From positions 49,855 through 113,854 of the forward strand of contig JAFUYT010000028.1 in the NCBI GenBank assembly GCA_017470425.1: 64,000 nucleotides of DNA, in the 5' to 3' direction. The stretch comes from Bacteroidaceae bacterium. Lineage in GTDB: Bacteria; Bacteroidota; Bacteroidia; Bacteroidales; Bacteroidaceae. Position 1 is the stretch's first letter. Every line of letters starts with the position of its first letter. The translations under genes and the position numbers were made by a program. Below the pieces are notes generated by a model. The model was not told the DNA's origin, did not search any database, and saw only the letters and a program-made list of their open reading frames with translations. Shown piece after piece: positions 1 to 9,894 of the stretch.

Positions 1-404
<404 letters not shown>

Positions 405-418
405 ATGGATAATTGAGA

Positions 419-483
419 ATTGAAAAAGGTCAGCCACTTCAACTTTAATCTTTCAACTTTAATTTTTAATCTTTAATCTTTTA
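419..483. repeat. AT-rich spacer of reiterated short words before purD
   Basis: The spacer is built from variants of 'aactttaatc' and 'tttttaatct' repeated about four times, ending right at the purD ATG. The same style, with different words, occurs in other spacers of this window. Confidence 0.6.
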
Positions 484-1803
484 ATGACCATCCTCCTACT
501 CGGCAGCGGCGGCCGCGAGCACGCCCTCGCCTGGAAAATCGCCCAGTCACCCAAAGTATCGCACCTCTACATCGCCCCCGGCAACGCCGGCACCCGCGAG
601 GTTGGAGAGAACATCGCCTTGAAGGCCAACGACTTCGAGGGCATCCGCCGCTTCGTGCTCGACAAGGGCATCGACATGGTCGTCGTGGGTCCCGAGGACC
701 CGCTCGTGAACGGCATCTACGACTTCTTCCGCGATGATGCCGACCTCTGCCGCATCCCCGTCATCGGTCCCTCGCGCGCCGGTGCACAGCTGGAAGGCTC
801 CAAGGACTTCGCGAAAGCCTTCATGCAGCGCCACGGCATCCCCACCGCCGCCTACCGCACCTTCACCGCAGAGAGCGTGGAGGAGGGCTTAGCCTTTCTC
901 AAAACCCTCCAGGCCCCCTACGTTCTGAAGGCCGATGGTCTCTGCGCCGGCAAGGGCGTTCTCATCCTCCCCACCTTGGAGGAAGCTGAAAGCACCCTGA
1001 AAGATATGCTGGGCGTGGCAGCAGCCAATGTGTCCCCCTCGGAGGGCGACAGGGGGGCTTCCCCCATGTTCGGCCAGGCCTCCGCGCGCGTCGTCATCGA
1101 GGAGTTCCTGAGCGGCATCGAGTGCTCCGTCTTCGTGCTCACCGACGGCTGCCACTACCAGATCCTGCCCGAGGCGAAGGACTACAAGCGCATCGGCGAG
1201 GGCGACACCGGCCTGAACACCGGCGGCATGGGCAGCGTCTCGCCCGTACCGTTTGCCGACGCCGCCTGGATGCAGAAGGTCGAGGAGCGCATCATCCGTC
1301 CGACCGTGGAAGGGCTCGCCGCTGAGAGCCTCGACTACAAAGGCTTCATCTTCTTCGGACTCATCAACTGCGGTGGCGACCCGAAGGTCATCGAGTACAA
1401 CTGCCGCATGGGCGACCCCGAGACCGAGACCGTCATGCTCCGCCTCAAGAGCGACCTCGTGGAGCTCCTCGAGGGCGTGGCCGCCGGCGACCTCGACCGC
1501 CGCGAGGTGGTATTCGACGAGCGCGCCGCCGTCTGCGTGATGCTCGTCAGCGGCGGCTACCCCGGCAGCTACCAGAAAGGCTTCCCCATCACCGGCATCG
1601 ACGCCGTCGAGGGCAGCGTGGTCTTCCACGCCGGCACCGCCCTGGATGCCGACGGCCGCGTCGTCACCGCCGGTGGCCGCGTCATCGCCGTCTCGTCCTA
1701 CGGCAAGGACAAAGCCGAGGCACTCGCCAAGAGCTTCGCCGAGGCCCAGAAGATCCGGTTCGAGGGCAAGTACTTCCGTCGCGACATAGGACAAGACCTA
1801 TGA
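484..1803 (+). CDS. purD: Phosphoribosylamine--glycine ligase
   Basis: This is GAR synthetase, the ATP-grasp enzyme joining glycine to phosphoribosylamine in cytosolic purine synthesis. The start [12 protein letters not shown] (residues 7-18) and later GLNTGGMGS and [10 protein letters not shown] are family hallmarks. The length, 439 aa, is slightly above the usual ~425. The excess is a stretch at residues ~180-196 ([11 protein letters not shown]...) between the KDML helix and VVIEEF. It is encoded by a C/G-rich palindrome at 1033-1065 and looks like an in-frame repeat insertion in a loop of the ATP-grasp domain. The stop overlaps the next start (ATGA), so the two genes are probably cotranscribed. 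Confidence 0.96.
   Translation: MTILLLGSGGREHALAWKIAQSPKVSHLYIAPGNAGTREVGENIALKANDFEGIRRFVLDKGIDMVVVGPEDPLVNGIYDFFRDDADLCRIPVIGPSRAGAQLEGSKDFAKAFMQRHGIPTAAYRTFTAESVEEGLAFLKTLQAPYVLKADGLCAGKGVLILPTLEEAESTLKDMLGVAAANVSPSEGDRGASPMFGQASARVVIEEFLSGIECSVFVLTDGCHYQILPEAKDYKRIGEGDTGLNTGGMGSVSPVPFADAAWMQKVEERIIRPTVEGLAAESLDYKGFIFFGLINCGGDPKVIEYNCRMGDPETETVMLRLKSDLVELLEGVAAGDLDRREVVFDERAAVCVMLVSGGYPGSYQKGFPITGIDAVEGSVVFHAGTALDADGRVVTAGGRVIAVSSYGKDKAEALAKSFAEAQKIRFEGKYFRRDIGQDL
1033..1065. repeat. GC-rich palindromic mini-repeat inside purD
   Basis: The sequence runs tccccctcgg-agggcga-cagggggg-cttccccc, giving overlapping hairpins such as GGGGG-GCTT-CCCCC. It keeps the reading frame and falls where PurD proteins normally have a short loop. 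Confidence 0.6.
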
Positions 1804-2834
1804 CCCGCCGTCTCCAGAACAAGATTGCCGAGAGTTCGGCGACGCTGCCCGTGGCATGCGTCGTCGCCACCCTCCTGTGGTGGCTCCCCCTGGGAGCCGT
1901 CGCCACGGGCGGCCGTCTTGAGCTCTGGACACCGGAGACCTGGAGCCTCCTGCTGGGATGGATAGTGTGCGCGCTGACGACCTACGTCGTTCTGGAGACC
2001 GTAGCGCAGAACGCCCTTCTGCGCATCCGCTCCCGCATGATTTCCACCCTCTACCTGCTGATGATGGCCGCGTGCAGCTTCCTGCATCCCCTCTCTAACG
2101 GGCTCCTCTGCCAGCTCTGCCTGGCCTGCTGTTTCTACCAGCTGCTCGCCACCTACGAGCTGCCGCAGCCCGAGTCCCACACCCTCCGCGCCTACCTCTT
2201 CCTCTCCGTCGGCAGCCTCCTGTGGGCACCACTGCTCGTGCTGGTGCCCGTCCTGCTCTGGTGCCAGGCCGTGTTCCTGCGCTCCCTGAGCTGGCGGAGT
2301 CTGAACGCCGCCGCCATCGGCCTCCTGCTGCCCTATCTCTTCTGGGGCACCGCCCTGACCGTCGCGATGATGGCATCGTTCCTGAGCGACCCGCTGACCG
2401 ACACCTCCGAGATTGGCCGCGCCGTCTTCCAGCCGCTCATCGACCACGGCCACGCCCTCCTCGGCCCCTTCACCGCCCCCTTCACGTGGCAGTGGGACAT
2501 CCGCGAGCGTCTCACCGAGACCATCACCTTCGGCGTCACCCTCCTCTTCAGCGCCACGGGCAACATCCACTACATCCGCAAGAACTACGATGATAAGATA
2601 CGCGTGCGCATGTGTCATTATACATTGATCACCGTCCAGCTCATCGTACTGGCCTGGATGGTCGCCCAGCCTGCCCTCTTCCACCATCTCTACCCCCTCC
2701 TTCTCCTCACCACCGCCCCCGCTGCCGCCCATTTCATCGCCCTCACCCACACCTGGCTCTCCAACGCCTGGACCCTCCTCCTCCTCACCCTCCTCACCCT
2801 CCACCTCATCATTGATTATTCTCTTATCCTCTAA
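1800..2834 (+). CDS. Polytopic membrane protein of unknown function
   Basis: This 344-residue protein has roughly nine hydrophobic segments and no recognisable catalytic motif. It starts inside the purD stop codon (ATGA), so translation is probably coupled to purD. A hydrophilic loop near residues 195-260 ([15 protein letters not shown], then [12 protein letters not shown]) separates the helical bundles. I do not recognise the family beyond a Bacteroidales-type integral membrane protein. The link to purine synthesis is positional only. Confidence 0.75.
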   Translation: MTRRLQNKIAESSATLPVACVVATLLWWLPLGAVATGGRLELWTPETWSLLLGWIVCALTTYVVLETVAQNALLRIRSRMISTLYLLMMAACSFLHPLSNGLLCQLCLACCFYQLLATYELPQPESHTLRAYLFLSVGSLLWAPLLVLVPVLLWCQAVFLRSLSWRSLNAAAIGLLLPYLFWGTALTVAMMASFLSDPLTDTSEIGRAVFQPLIDHGHALLGPFTAPFTWQWDIRERLTETITFGVTLLFSATGNIHYIRKNYDDKIRVRMCHYTLITVQLIVLAWMVAQPALFHHLYPLLLLTTAPAAAHFIALTHTWLSNAWTLLLLTLLTLHLIIDYSLIL

Positions 2835-2921
2835 TTCCCTTATCTCTTATTTCTTATTTCTTATTTCTTAATTCTTAATTCTCTCATTTCTTAATTCTCT
2901 CATTTTTTAATTTCCTATTTC
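2832..2921. repeat. AT-rich spacer of reiterated words ('ttcttattt', 'ttaattctctcat')
   Basis: About ten near-copies of 'ttcttattt' and 'cttaattctctcat' fill the gap between two membrane-protein genes. No promoter of the TAnnTTTG type is evident in it. Confidence 0.6.
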
Positions 2922-2923
2922 CC

Positions 2924-3373
2924 TTGTCCACCTTCCTTGCCATCCTTGAATCCTGGGGCTACTGGGGTATGCTCATCGCCGCCTTCATTGCCGGCAGCGT
3001 GTTCCCCCTCAGTAGCGAAGTCGTGCTGACCGCCTTGCAGCTGGCCGGCCTGGATCCCCTGCGCCTGTTCGTGGCCGCCACCGTGGGCAACACCGCCGGC
3101 TCGATGTTCAACTACGCTATCGGCTCGCTCGGCAAGATGGAATGGATAGAGCGGTATCTCCACGTGGAGCCCGCGAAGCTGGAACGTGCGCAGCGGTGGC
3201 TCCAGCGCTACGGCATCTGGATCGGCCTCTTCTGCTCCCTCCCCTTCATCGGCTCCGTCATCGCCGTAGCCCTCGGCTTCACGCGCACCAACCCGTGGCT
3301 CACCCTCCTCATCATCACCCTCGGCAAAGCCATCCGCTACGCCGCCCTCCTCTTCCTCCTCGTCCAGTTCTGA
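2924..3373 (+). CDS. YqaA-like small inner-membrane protein (DedA/SNARE-associated family)
   Basis: This 149-residue protein has about four hydrophobic segments and the family-type features GYWGMLIAAFIAGSVFPLSSE near the N terminus and GNTAGSMFNYAIG around residues 46-58. Proteins of this group are inner-membrane and thought to act in membrane homeostasis; the substrate is unknown. The start chosen is TTG at 2924 because it preserves the conserved N-terminal segment. The first in-frame ATG is at 2969 and would remove the first helix. The start is therefore less certain than the identity. Confidence 0.8.
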   Translation: MSTFLAILESWGYWGMLIAAFIAGSVFPLSSEVVLTALQLAGLDPLRLFVAATVGNTAGSMFNYAIGSLGKMEWIERYLHVEPAKLERAQRWLQRYGIWIGLFCSLPFIGSVIAVALGFTRTNPWLTLLIITLGKAIRYAALLFLLVQF

Positions 3374-3468
3374 TATTACCTTCGGATTCGCTGCCGTCAT
3401 TCTTTCTGGCGCAAAGACGCCAAGGCGCATGAATTTCGGGAGTAAAAACGAAAAAGTGCCGAAATTCC

Positions 3469-3499
3469 TTGGCGCTTTCATAGATAATCCATACTTTTG
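3469..3499 (+). promoter_or_regulatory. Bacteroidetes-type promoter
   Basis: The -7 element TACTTTTG is at 3492-3499 and a TTG at 3469-3471 lies about 20 bp upstream, matching the TTTG / TAnnTTTG consensus. Transcription would start near 3506, giving a leader of about 300 nt before the gene at 3814. Confidence 0.6.
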
Positions 3500-3597
3500 C
3501 CGCGCAATTTGCCTGTAATAGGCACTTTGCGCCAATTTCTTATTTGCTCAATCGCCAGACGAAACTACCACCCTCCAAAGGCTTATCGAGCAAAATG

Positions 3598-3700
3598 ACA
3601 AGTTACGTTGAAGTATGCGCACTCGCGCAGACTTCCTCGTAGTAACTTGTGGGCTGTGGTAGGCCCCGTCTGGCGTACGACTGGGGTCTGCGCTTTTCTT
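3598..3700 (+). ncRNA. Candidate structured RNA or 5' leader
   Basis: Arms acaagttac (3598-3606) and gtaacttgt (3642-3650) are perfectly complementary. Inside them gaagt/acttc and tgcgc(actc)gcgca also pair, giving one ~53-nt hairpin. A second hairpin follows (ccccgtc ... gac-t-gggg, ~3665-3687). It could be an independent small RNA or a long regulatory leader for the downstream secreted-protein genes. I do not recognise it as a known riboswitch. Confidence 0.45.
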
Positions 3701-3813
3701 ATGCCCGTAAGTTTGGCAACGACTCACCGCCGCACACATCGAGCCACCAGCTCATCCGGATTGCCAAATTCTAACGAACATAAGAAATAATAACTAACTC
3801 TATTAACAAACAA

Positions 3814-6186
3814 ATGAAACGAAAATTACTTAAATCGCTCCTGGCGGTAGCTATGCTATGCGTAGGAGCGGGAAATGTATGGGGACAGAAGTATCAGCCT
3901 GTGACGACATCAGGAGCATTCACGGGAGGACAAATCCTACAATCTGATGGTCTTGTCAAAATAACAATGGCCTCTTCAGATGACACATGGTCCGCAGCTA
4001 ACAATAATCAAAAGAATTATGGAATTACAGCTGGCGCAGCTGTATTGACAGATAACATACCAACAGCAGGAACATTTATAAAGATCGAGCCACTTAAAGA
4101 CATTTATTTTGTACTTCAAACGTGGGCTTATAATAATATGAATTATTATTTAATTGATTCTTCAAATCCGACATCGAAAACTCAGTTTCGTGCAAGATAT
4201 AATGACCCTCGCAATATCGGAAGATTGACAGCGGGGAAAACATATTATGTCTATACAGATGAAGCAAGCATTCTCAACGGTATTAAGGGCTTTGTGGCAA
4301 CATCATATGAAAATTATACTATTCATTATGTTGATGGAGAGGCTACAACCATACATTCGGATGTTGTACATGAAAACCTCTATGGAGAAACTGTATCTGC
4401 AACAGGATCAGATTTGGATCCAATTATTTACGGTGGCAATCCCTATGCATATGAGTCTGGTAATACTCCTATTGTTCTAGGTACAGGGACTAATGAAATT
4501 ACGCTCGTTTATACACCTGGTGTTCAATATGATTATACTATAAACGCTGTTGCTGGCGGTTCAATAATAAAAAAATTAGCAACGGGCAGTGTCGCATCAG
4601 GCGTTGATTATGGAACAAAGCTTTCAAAAGTAATTTACGCTGGTGGTAATCACTATGTTTTAACAGATGCTAATATCAGCAATTATTATGCAGAATTTAC
4701 TATGGGCGATGCTGATGAGGTTCGCGACGTGGAATATACTTTAGATAATTCCATTGTGTACTATTTAGAAGGCTCAAGTCTTGGTGGTGACAACACTTCT
4801 TATTCAAATGGTGATTTGGGGCAAATAGCCTCTCAGAATAAAAGATGTCGTGGCGAAAGTGTGGGTGCACTTTCAGTCGGTGTGTATCAGATGGAAAGCT
4901 TCTATACGGATCGAGGCAGTTTTGGCTTGGCTTTACGTGATGAATATATTGCAGGCGGTAGTGTTGACGCAAATATAGTATGCCATTTAACAGGTTCTAA
5001 CAATACTACACTTACCAAGACATTCCTCTTGGAGAACAACCTTTCGACATCTTGTATTAATTCTGGGGATCAAGGAACTGATAAGACTTCTCTCTCTGCA
5101 GCATTCGACTATGTTATTATTCGTAAGTTGTATGATGTTGTTAACCCAGCAAACGTTGTCGGTGCAGTTGACATGTCTTCTGATTATGCCACCTCTTCGG
5201 ATTTTACTCTAAAGAAAGGAGAGACAAAAGTGTTTACATTCCAAAATCATGGTCAGGACTTTGGCAAGAACTGGAGGATAAATGTTATTGAGGGTGAAAC
5301 ATGGAGGTCTGTCACTCGCGCTGATTCTTGGGATGAGACGGCAGGAGCTGCAACTAAAGTTGCTTATCAGGTTTCCAAAGACGGCGGAGAGACTAAAGTC
5401 AACCTTGATTGGTCTGAATATGAAGCTGATATGGCTGATGCTCGCGTGATTGCCACCTTGGCTTATGGACTAAATGGAACGCTCGAAATCACAACGACTT
5501 CAACTGGCACAGCTAACGGTTATATCTACTATGTTAATCAAGATGTGACAGGTCTCAGCAATGATCTCAATATTCAACTTGCCACAGCCTACTCTTGGCT
5601 TGAAATCCTCTCTGTGGAGTCAACAGCAATTGGTGGCACCATCCCCTCCTCCGGCTACGGTTCCCTTGCTTCCGCTCACGGCCTCGACTTCTCAAGCGCA
5701 ACGGTGTCCGAGGGTGAGTTGACGGCATTTGTGGCGACGAGCATTACGAAAGATGCAGTGACACTGACCAGTATTGATGAGCTGCCCGCTAACAGCGGCG
5801 TAATCCTAAAGGGTACGGCCGGTGCTACATACAGCATCCCCGTGAAGGCTGCTGCGACTTTCGAAGGCACCAACAAACTGAAAGCTGCCGTAACGGCTAC
5901 TACCATCGCTGCCAATGAGGCTTATATCCTCCAAGGTGGACAGTTCCACTTGGTGACTGCTGCCAGCACCGTACCCGCTGGCAAGGCCTATCTGCTGAAG
6001 AGCGATGTGCCGGCAGAAGCAAAGGCCCTGCGCTTCGACTTCGACAATGCTACAGGCATCCAGGCAATAGAGGACGGACAATGTGCAATGGACGATGCCC
6101 TGATCTTCAATCTGGCTGGTCAGTGTATGAGCAAGCTGCAGCGCGGCGTGAACATCGTGAGCGGGAAAAAGATATTAGTAAAATAA
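3814..6186 (+). CDS. Large secreted protein with C-terminal sorting-type tail
   Basis: The protein has 790 residues. Residues 1-24 form a signal peptide (KRKLLKSLLAVAMLCVGAG, cut near VWG-Q). The middle is beta-rich and low in charge, with a stretch near 170-240 (YTIHYVDGEATTI...) resembling MucBP-like adhesin repeats. The last ~30 residues, NLAGQCMSKLQRGVN and SGKKILVK, match the short C-terminal tails of many Prevotella surface proteins and resemble type IX secretion sorting signals. The last 180 residues are alignable by eye with those of the protein at 6464. Codon use is more AT-rich than the flanking core genes. It is followed 27 nt later by a 51-residue peptide gene. No enzymatic motif was recognised; surface adhesion is a guess. 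Confidence 0.8.
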   Translation: MKRKLLKSLLAVAMLCVGAGNVWGQKYQPVTTSGAFTGGQILQSDGLVKITMASSDDTWSAANNNQKNYGITAGAAVLTDNIPTAGTFIKIEPLKDIYFVLQTWAYNNMNYYLIDSSNPTSKTQFRARYNDPRNIGRLTAGKTYYVYTDEASILNGIKGFVATSYENYTIHYVDGEATTIHSDVVHENLYGETVSATGSDLDPIIYGGNPYAYESGNTPIVLGTGTNEITLVYTPGVQYDYTINAVAGGSIIKKLATGSVASGVDYGTKLSKVIYAGGNHYVLTDANISNYYAEFTMGDADEVRDVEYTLDNSIVYYLEGSSLGGDNTSYSNGDLGQIASQNKRCRGESVGALSVGVYQMESFYTDRGSFGLALRDEYIAGGSVDANIVCHLTGSNNTTLTKTFLLENNLSTSCINSGDQGTDKTSLSAAFDYVIIRKLYDVVNPANVVGAVDMSSDYATSSDFTLKKGETKVFTFQNHGQDFGKNWRINVIEGETWRSVTRADSWDETAGAATKVAYQVSKDGGETKVNLDWSEYEADMADARVIATLAYGLNGTLEITTTSTGTANGYIYYVNQDVTGLSNDLNIQLATAYSWLEILSVESTAIGGTIPSSGYGSLASAHGLDFSSATVSEGELTAFVATSITKDAVTLTSIDELPANSGVILKGTAGATYSIPVKAAATFEGTNKLKAAVTATTIAANEAYILQGGQFHLVTAASTVPAGKAYLLKSDVPAEAKALRFDFDNATGIQAIEDGQCAMDDALIFNLAGQCMSKLQRGVNIVSGKKILVK

Positions 6187-6213
6187 GATATGCAGATAAC
6201 AAGAATACGAGAT

Positions 6214-6369
6214 ATGAAAAAGACATATAAAACACCTATAACCACGGTTGTATCTATGCGAACAACCCAACATTTTCTAACGACCTCGAATTTGGGATTC
6301 GGCGATGACGTGGACTCCGCAACCGGAGCCGAGACCCATGAGCAGGGCGACTGGGAAATTGACTGGTAA
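6214..6369 (+). CDS. Small peptide, KKTY..P / EQGDW family (copy 1)
   Basis: This 51-residue ORF starts MKKTYKTPITTVVSMR and ends EQGDWEIDW. It is too short for ordinary gene calling. Its reality is supported by a second copy at 9895 with the same architecture: a basic MKK(K)TY..P start, a hydrophobic segment, then an acidic C terminus with EQGDW-x-I. Each copy lies just downstream of a large secreted protein. It has no clear signal peptide or Cys residue. Small Bacteroidales peptides with a 'KKxYxxP' start and acidic Trp-rich tail have no assigned function that I know of. Confidence 0.65.
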   Translation: MKKTYKTPITTVVSMRTTQHFLTTSNLGFGDDVDSATGAETHEQGDWEIDW

Positions 6370-6463
6370 TCATCATTGCAGGTTCGGGAAACGACGGATC
6401 ACCTCGGCGCTTCCCGCCCCTGTAGTTTCATACAACAAACCAATAAACTAAATATTTTCACAC

Positions 6464-9400
6464 ATGAAAAAGAAATTACTAACAATGGCCGTGGCACTGG
6501 TGTGCGCGGTGGGTAGTTGGGCGGATGGCTATACAGACTTTCTGAACATAGCCAATGGCTATGAGGAAGTGACGACAATAGCCAATATGACAAGTTCTGA
6601 CTATTATTATGTATTGGCTCCTGCTGAAACAACGAGTTTGATTGTTGGAATTGGTGCATATGAGGGGAAGCCCAATTGGGCATCTGAAGATTCGAAAGCG
6701 CTGAGGTACAAGAGTGCGCTCACGAATCCTATAACAGATGCAACAAACTTTTTTATCCTTTCCGCAGAAGATGACGGCATAAACATGAGGAATGTAGGTT
6801 ACAACAATACAACCTATTTCCAGACTCATGATAATGCTGGATATATGTGGGTCAATACCGGTGAAGGTTCAGCGAATGGTTGGACCAAGCTCCTTCCTGC
6901 ATACGATAGTGAAAATGGATATTGGCTATTTGAGAATGGTAAGTATCCTGTGTCAAGTGGGAACTGGGCTTGCGGTTACTTAGGCCCTTGGAACAAAAAC
7001 GTTGCTGCTGGTGAGGCGATAGCCGCAAACCGCAAAAATGTTAAAGACGACTGGGCAGGCCATTATAAAGTATATCGAATCAAGCGTACACGTTATACGA
7101 AGGATGTTGCCCGTAATAATCCTGATGTAACGAGCACATATTTGACAAACCCAAGCTTTGAAACAGACGGTAATAAATCAGCGTCTAATGCAACTCTTAC
7201 TATAACAGGATGGACAGAAAGTGATCCAGGCGGAAATAGTAATACGGATTTGTGTGATAAAACAACTGCAAATCATTCTTTATATGGTACAACAGTAACT
7301 CCTAATGATGGCACATATTATCTGTTTTTTAGAAAAGGATGGAATAGCGGTGGAAACTTTACTTTCACATCCAATTCTATGACCCTTCCAGCAGGAGTTT
7401 ATTCTTTATCTGCTGATTATAAAATGGTTGAGGGCTATGACAATGATAATCAAAAGACTGGTAATACAAGTGTGACATTAACCTTTGGAGACAATACAAT
7501 TGAAGTTAAAGGAGCTACTCAGAGAAAGGGCGGAGATTCAACGACAGACTTTGTTTCTGGCGCATGGAAGTCACTAACTCTTGATTTCACATTAGAAACA
7601 GAAACGTCTAATAGTGTTGTAATAAAACTAACCAGTGGAGGTGTACGACGTGCAGATTTCTGTATTGATAATGTTCGTCTGATATACTCTCCCCTTGCTG
7701 ATAGCGATGACTATGCAGAATTATCATCGGCTATTTCAACCGCTGAAAGTTTCACGACTTTTGGATTTGATGATGGGGAATATGCCCCGTATAACGTTAA
7801 GCCTTATTTAACAGCAGCTCAAGCCATAAACCAAGAAGAGAGCAATGCTTATAATATTGTCCGTGGACTTATTGAGTCTCTAAACTCTATTACCCCCAAT
7901 GATGGCGAAGTAAACGCTATCTTTGATGGCTCATTTGAACATGATTACAGTGGACAGACAGGCAATGTACAGCCTCTTGGCTGGTATCGTGTGAAGAATA
8001 CTACAGATGATGGCTATCATGTTAGATATGTAACGAAGTCTTCAAATGCCGGCGTTGACTATACTTCATCTGATTGTGCATTGTTCACGAAACTTCAGGC
8101 ATATTATGGTTGGGATTCTAATTATATAATGCCTCTGAAGGCGAACACCTATTATACAGTTTCATTTATAGCTGGTGGAGCGGGAGACTGTGATGATTTA
8201 ACGAATAACATTGACATCATCAATCCATCTGAGGAAACGACTCGCATCAAGACTTATACAGTTCCTAACAAAACAGCCAACACTGATGCGTCGTCTAATA
8301 GTTGGATGACTGTGTCCGCAACATTTAAAACGGGAGATGCGGGGAACTATGTTCTCGGATTAGTGCCCAGAAATTCTGAGAATAAGGACCAGAATCAGTT
8401 CTTGTATGGAGATATTTCTCTGGTTCGTGCTACAGCTTCGGAAATCAAGCCCTTCCTTGCTGAGGAAATCACTGTAGCTAACGCCACATACAATAGCGGA
8501 GCTAACGTAGGTACGGGTGTGTTCCAGATTCCTGCAGCTGCTGGTGATGCTTTCAATACGGCCATTAACACAACTGCGCAAGGCGTTTATGAAAATGCAA
8601 GTGCTACAGCAGACAATGTGGCTAATGCTATTACAAATCTGAAGGCAGCGGAAGAGGCTTATGCCGATGCTACTTTGAATGCTCCCGCAACAGGAAAGAG
8701 ATATAATATTCTCATGGCAAAAAGTGGCCATGCTAATGAAGGGAAGGCTGTTGTTGTTAGCCAAGGAACTTCTGATAGCCATAATCCTACAGGTTATCTT
8801 ATGGGTACCACAGCTCTCCCTGCTGATTATCTCAACCAAGCTTTTATCTTCACCTCCGCCGAGGATGAAGAACATCCCAATAGATATTACATAAGTATTG
8901 AACGTCCTGAGGGTACGGTATATGTAACGAATGGAACAACAAATGGTAGTGATCGAGGTGGTGACTGGGGCTTGTCTCAAATTCAGGGAAATACAGATTC
9001 CAGTAAGAAGCTGGCGTTTGATATAGCAGCCACTAATGTTGCAAATGTTTTCAATATTGTTAATACAGCAAATGGCAATAAAGTTGCAGCACAAGATGGG
9101 GGATCTTTATATACCGAGAATTCGAATCCAGCCTTCTCTGTCGCCGAAGCCACTCCGGCCAGCGTATCCGTCAACCTCGCTGCTGGCAAGTACGGTACTC
9201 GTATCTTCCCCTTCGTGCCCTCATTGCCGTCTGAAGTGAAGGCATATTCTTGCAAAGCCGTTGACGGTTCAACGTTGACGCTGGAAGAAGTGACTACTCC
9301 TGAAGCAAATGTGCCTTACATCATTTATTCTGAGGATGGCTATACCGGTGCTGCTCTCACCGGCTATGGCACAGCTGCAGCTACAAGCTACACTACAGGC

Positions 9401-9727
9401 TATCTGACAGGTATCTACAATACTCCGACGATAGAAGCTAATGCAAATCACTATGTCCTCCAGACGAAAGATAATGGTGAACAGGCGTTCTGCATCGTGA
9501 CGGAAGACTTTACGAACACTGCACCCTATCGCGCTTATTTGACTTACGAAGCACCGGCTGGGGTAAAGGTTCTCAACTTCTCCTTTGATGATACACCGAC
9601 CGCCGTCAATGGTATCGATGTTACACAGAATGAGAAAGCGACCATCTATAACCTCGCAGGCCAGCGCCTCAACAAGGCACAGAAGGGCGTGAACATCATC
9701 AATGGTAAGAAGGTTCTGATTAAGTGA
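6464..9727 (+). CDS. Large secreted protein with carbohydrate-binding-like modules and C-terminal sorting-type tail
   Basis: The protein has 1087 residues with a signal peptide (KKKLLTMAVALVCAVGSWA-D). Two segments look like jelly-roll binding modules: ~225-410, which opens with YLTNPSFETDG and ends with DFCIDNVRLIY, and ~485-650, which opens with NAIFDGSFEHD and has GWYRV. A helical linker (LKAAEEAYADA) precedes a C-terminal part shared with the 3814 protein. The tail NLAGQRLNKAQKGVN/INGKKVLIK is nearly the same as in that protein. It is probably exported to the surface and binds glycans, though no catalytic residues were recognised. A peptide gene follows at 9895. Base composition is AT-rich for this window. 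Confidence 0.8.
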   Translation: MKKKLLTMAVALVCAVGSWADGYTDFLNIANGYEEVTTIANMTSSDYYYVLAPAETTSLIVGIGAYEGKPNWASEDSKALRYKSALTNPITDATNFFILSAEDDGINMRNVGYNNTTYFQTHDNAGYMWVNTGEGSANGWTKLLPAYDSENGYWLFENGKYPVSSGNWACGYLGPWNKNVAAGEAIAANRKNVKDDWAGHYKVYRIKRTRYTKDVARNNPDVTSTYLTNPSFETDGNKSASNATLTITGWTESDPGGNSNTDLCDKTTANHSLYGTTVTPNDGTYYLFFRKGWNSGGNFTFTSNSMTLPAGVYSLSADYKMVEGYDNDNQKTGNTSVTLTFGDNTIEVKGATQRKGGDSTTDFVSGAWKSLTLDFTLETETSNSVVIKLTSGGVRRADFCIDNVRLIYSPLADSDDYAELSSAISTAESFTTFGFDDGEYAPYNVKPYLTAAQAINQEESNAYNIVRGLIESLNSITPNDGEVNAIFDGSFEHDYSGQTGNVQPLGWYRVKNTTDDGYHVRYVTKSSNAGVDYTSSDCALFTKLQAYYGWDSNYIMPLKANTYYTVSFIAGGAGDCDDLTNNIDIINPSEETTRIKTYTVPNKTANTDASSNSWMTVSATFKTGDAGNYVLGLVPRNSENKDQNQFLYGDISLVRATASEIKPFLAEEITVANATYNSGANVGTGVFQIPAAAGDAFNTAINTTAQGVYENASATADNVANAITNLKAAEEAYADATLNAPATGKRYNILMAKSGHANEGKAVVVSQGTSDSHNPTGYLMGTTALPADYLNQAFIFTSAEDEEHPNRYYISIERPEGTVYVTNGTTNGSDRGGDWGLSQIQGNTDSSKKLAFDIAATNVANVFNIVNTANGNKVAAQDGGSLYTENSNPAFSVAEATPASVSVNLAAGKYGTRIFPFVPSLPSEVKAYSCKAVDGSTLTLEEVTTPEANVPYIIYSEDGYTGAALTGYGTAAATSYTTGYLTGIYNTPTIEANANHYVLQTKDNGEQAFCIVTEDFTNTAPYRAYLTYEAPAGVKVLNFSFDDTPTAVNGIDVTQNEKATIYNLAGQRLNKAQKGVNIINGKKVLIK

Positions 9728-9757
9728 ATGCAATGAAAGTTAACTTTCAAATTGCTG

Positions 9758-9793
9758 AACGTGAAGAACGTATCTAAGGTTCTCGTGAAGTAA
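9758..9793 (+). pseudogene. Possible remnant of another sorting-type tail
   Basis: Just after the 9727 stop, the frame reads N-V-K-N-V-S-K-V-L-V-K-stop, echoing VNIINGKKVLIK-stop. It has no start or upstream body. It may be the scar of a duplication or deletion that removed a third copy of the secreted-protein end. Confidence 0.3.
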
Positions 9794-9894
9794 GAGAGAA
9801 ATTCATGAATAACCATGAATGAAGCCACGCGCTCAAACTTGTTCGCTTGAAACTTCAAGAATTAATCATAAATTATCAAAGGTATCAGACAACT

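Larger units (their letters stand above)
3374..3813 (+). other. Non-coding stretch: imperfect palindrome, promoter and structured leader
   Basis: No convincing gene is visible. In order it holds a 39-bp repeat (3390-3428) that recurs at 11241-11278; a long imperfect inverted repeat (gaatttcgg at 3431-3439 with ccgaaattc at 3459-3467, extending outward to gcgc/gcgc) that could end yqaA transcription; a Bacteroidetes promoter at 3492-3499; and about 300 nt of leader with strong hairpins before the secreted-protein gene at 3814. Confidence 0.6.

Noticed and set aside
889-2804. Long open frames on the minus strand over purD and the next gene
   Set aside because: They are antisense readings of GC-rich codons with no recognisable protein features; the plus-strand genes have full family motifs.
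3608-3790. A 60-codon frame in the leader before 3814
   Set aside because: It spans the strong hairpins and has no protein-like pattern; the DNA looks like structured RNA instead.
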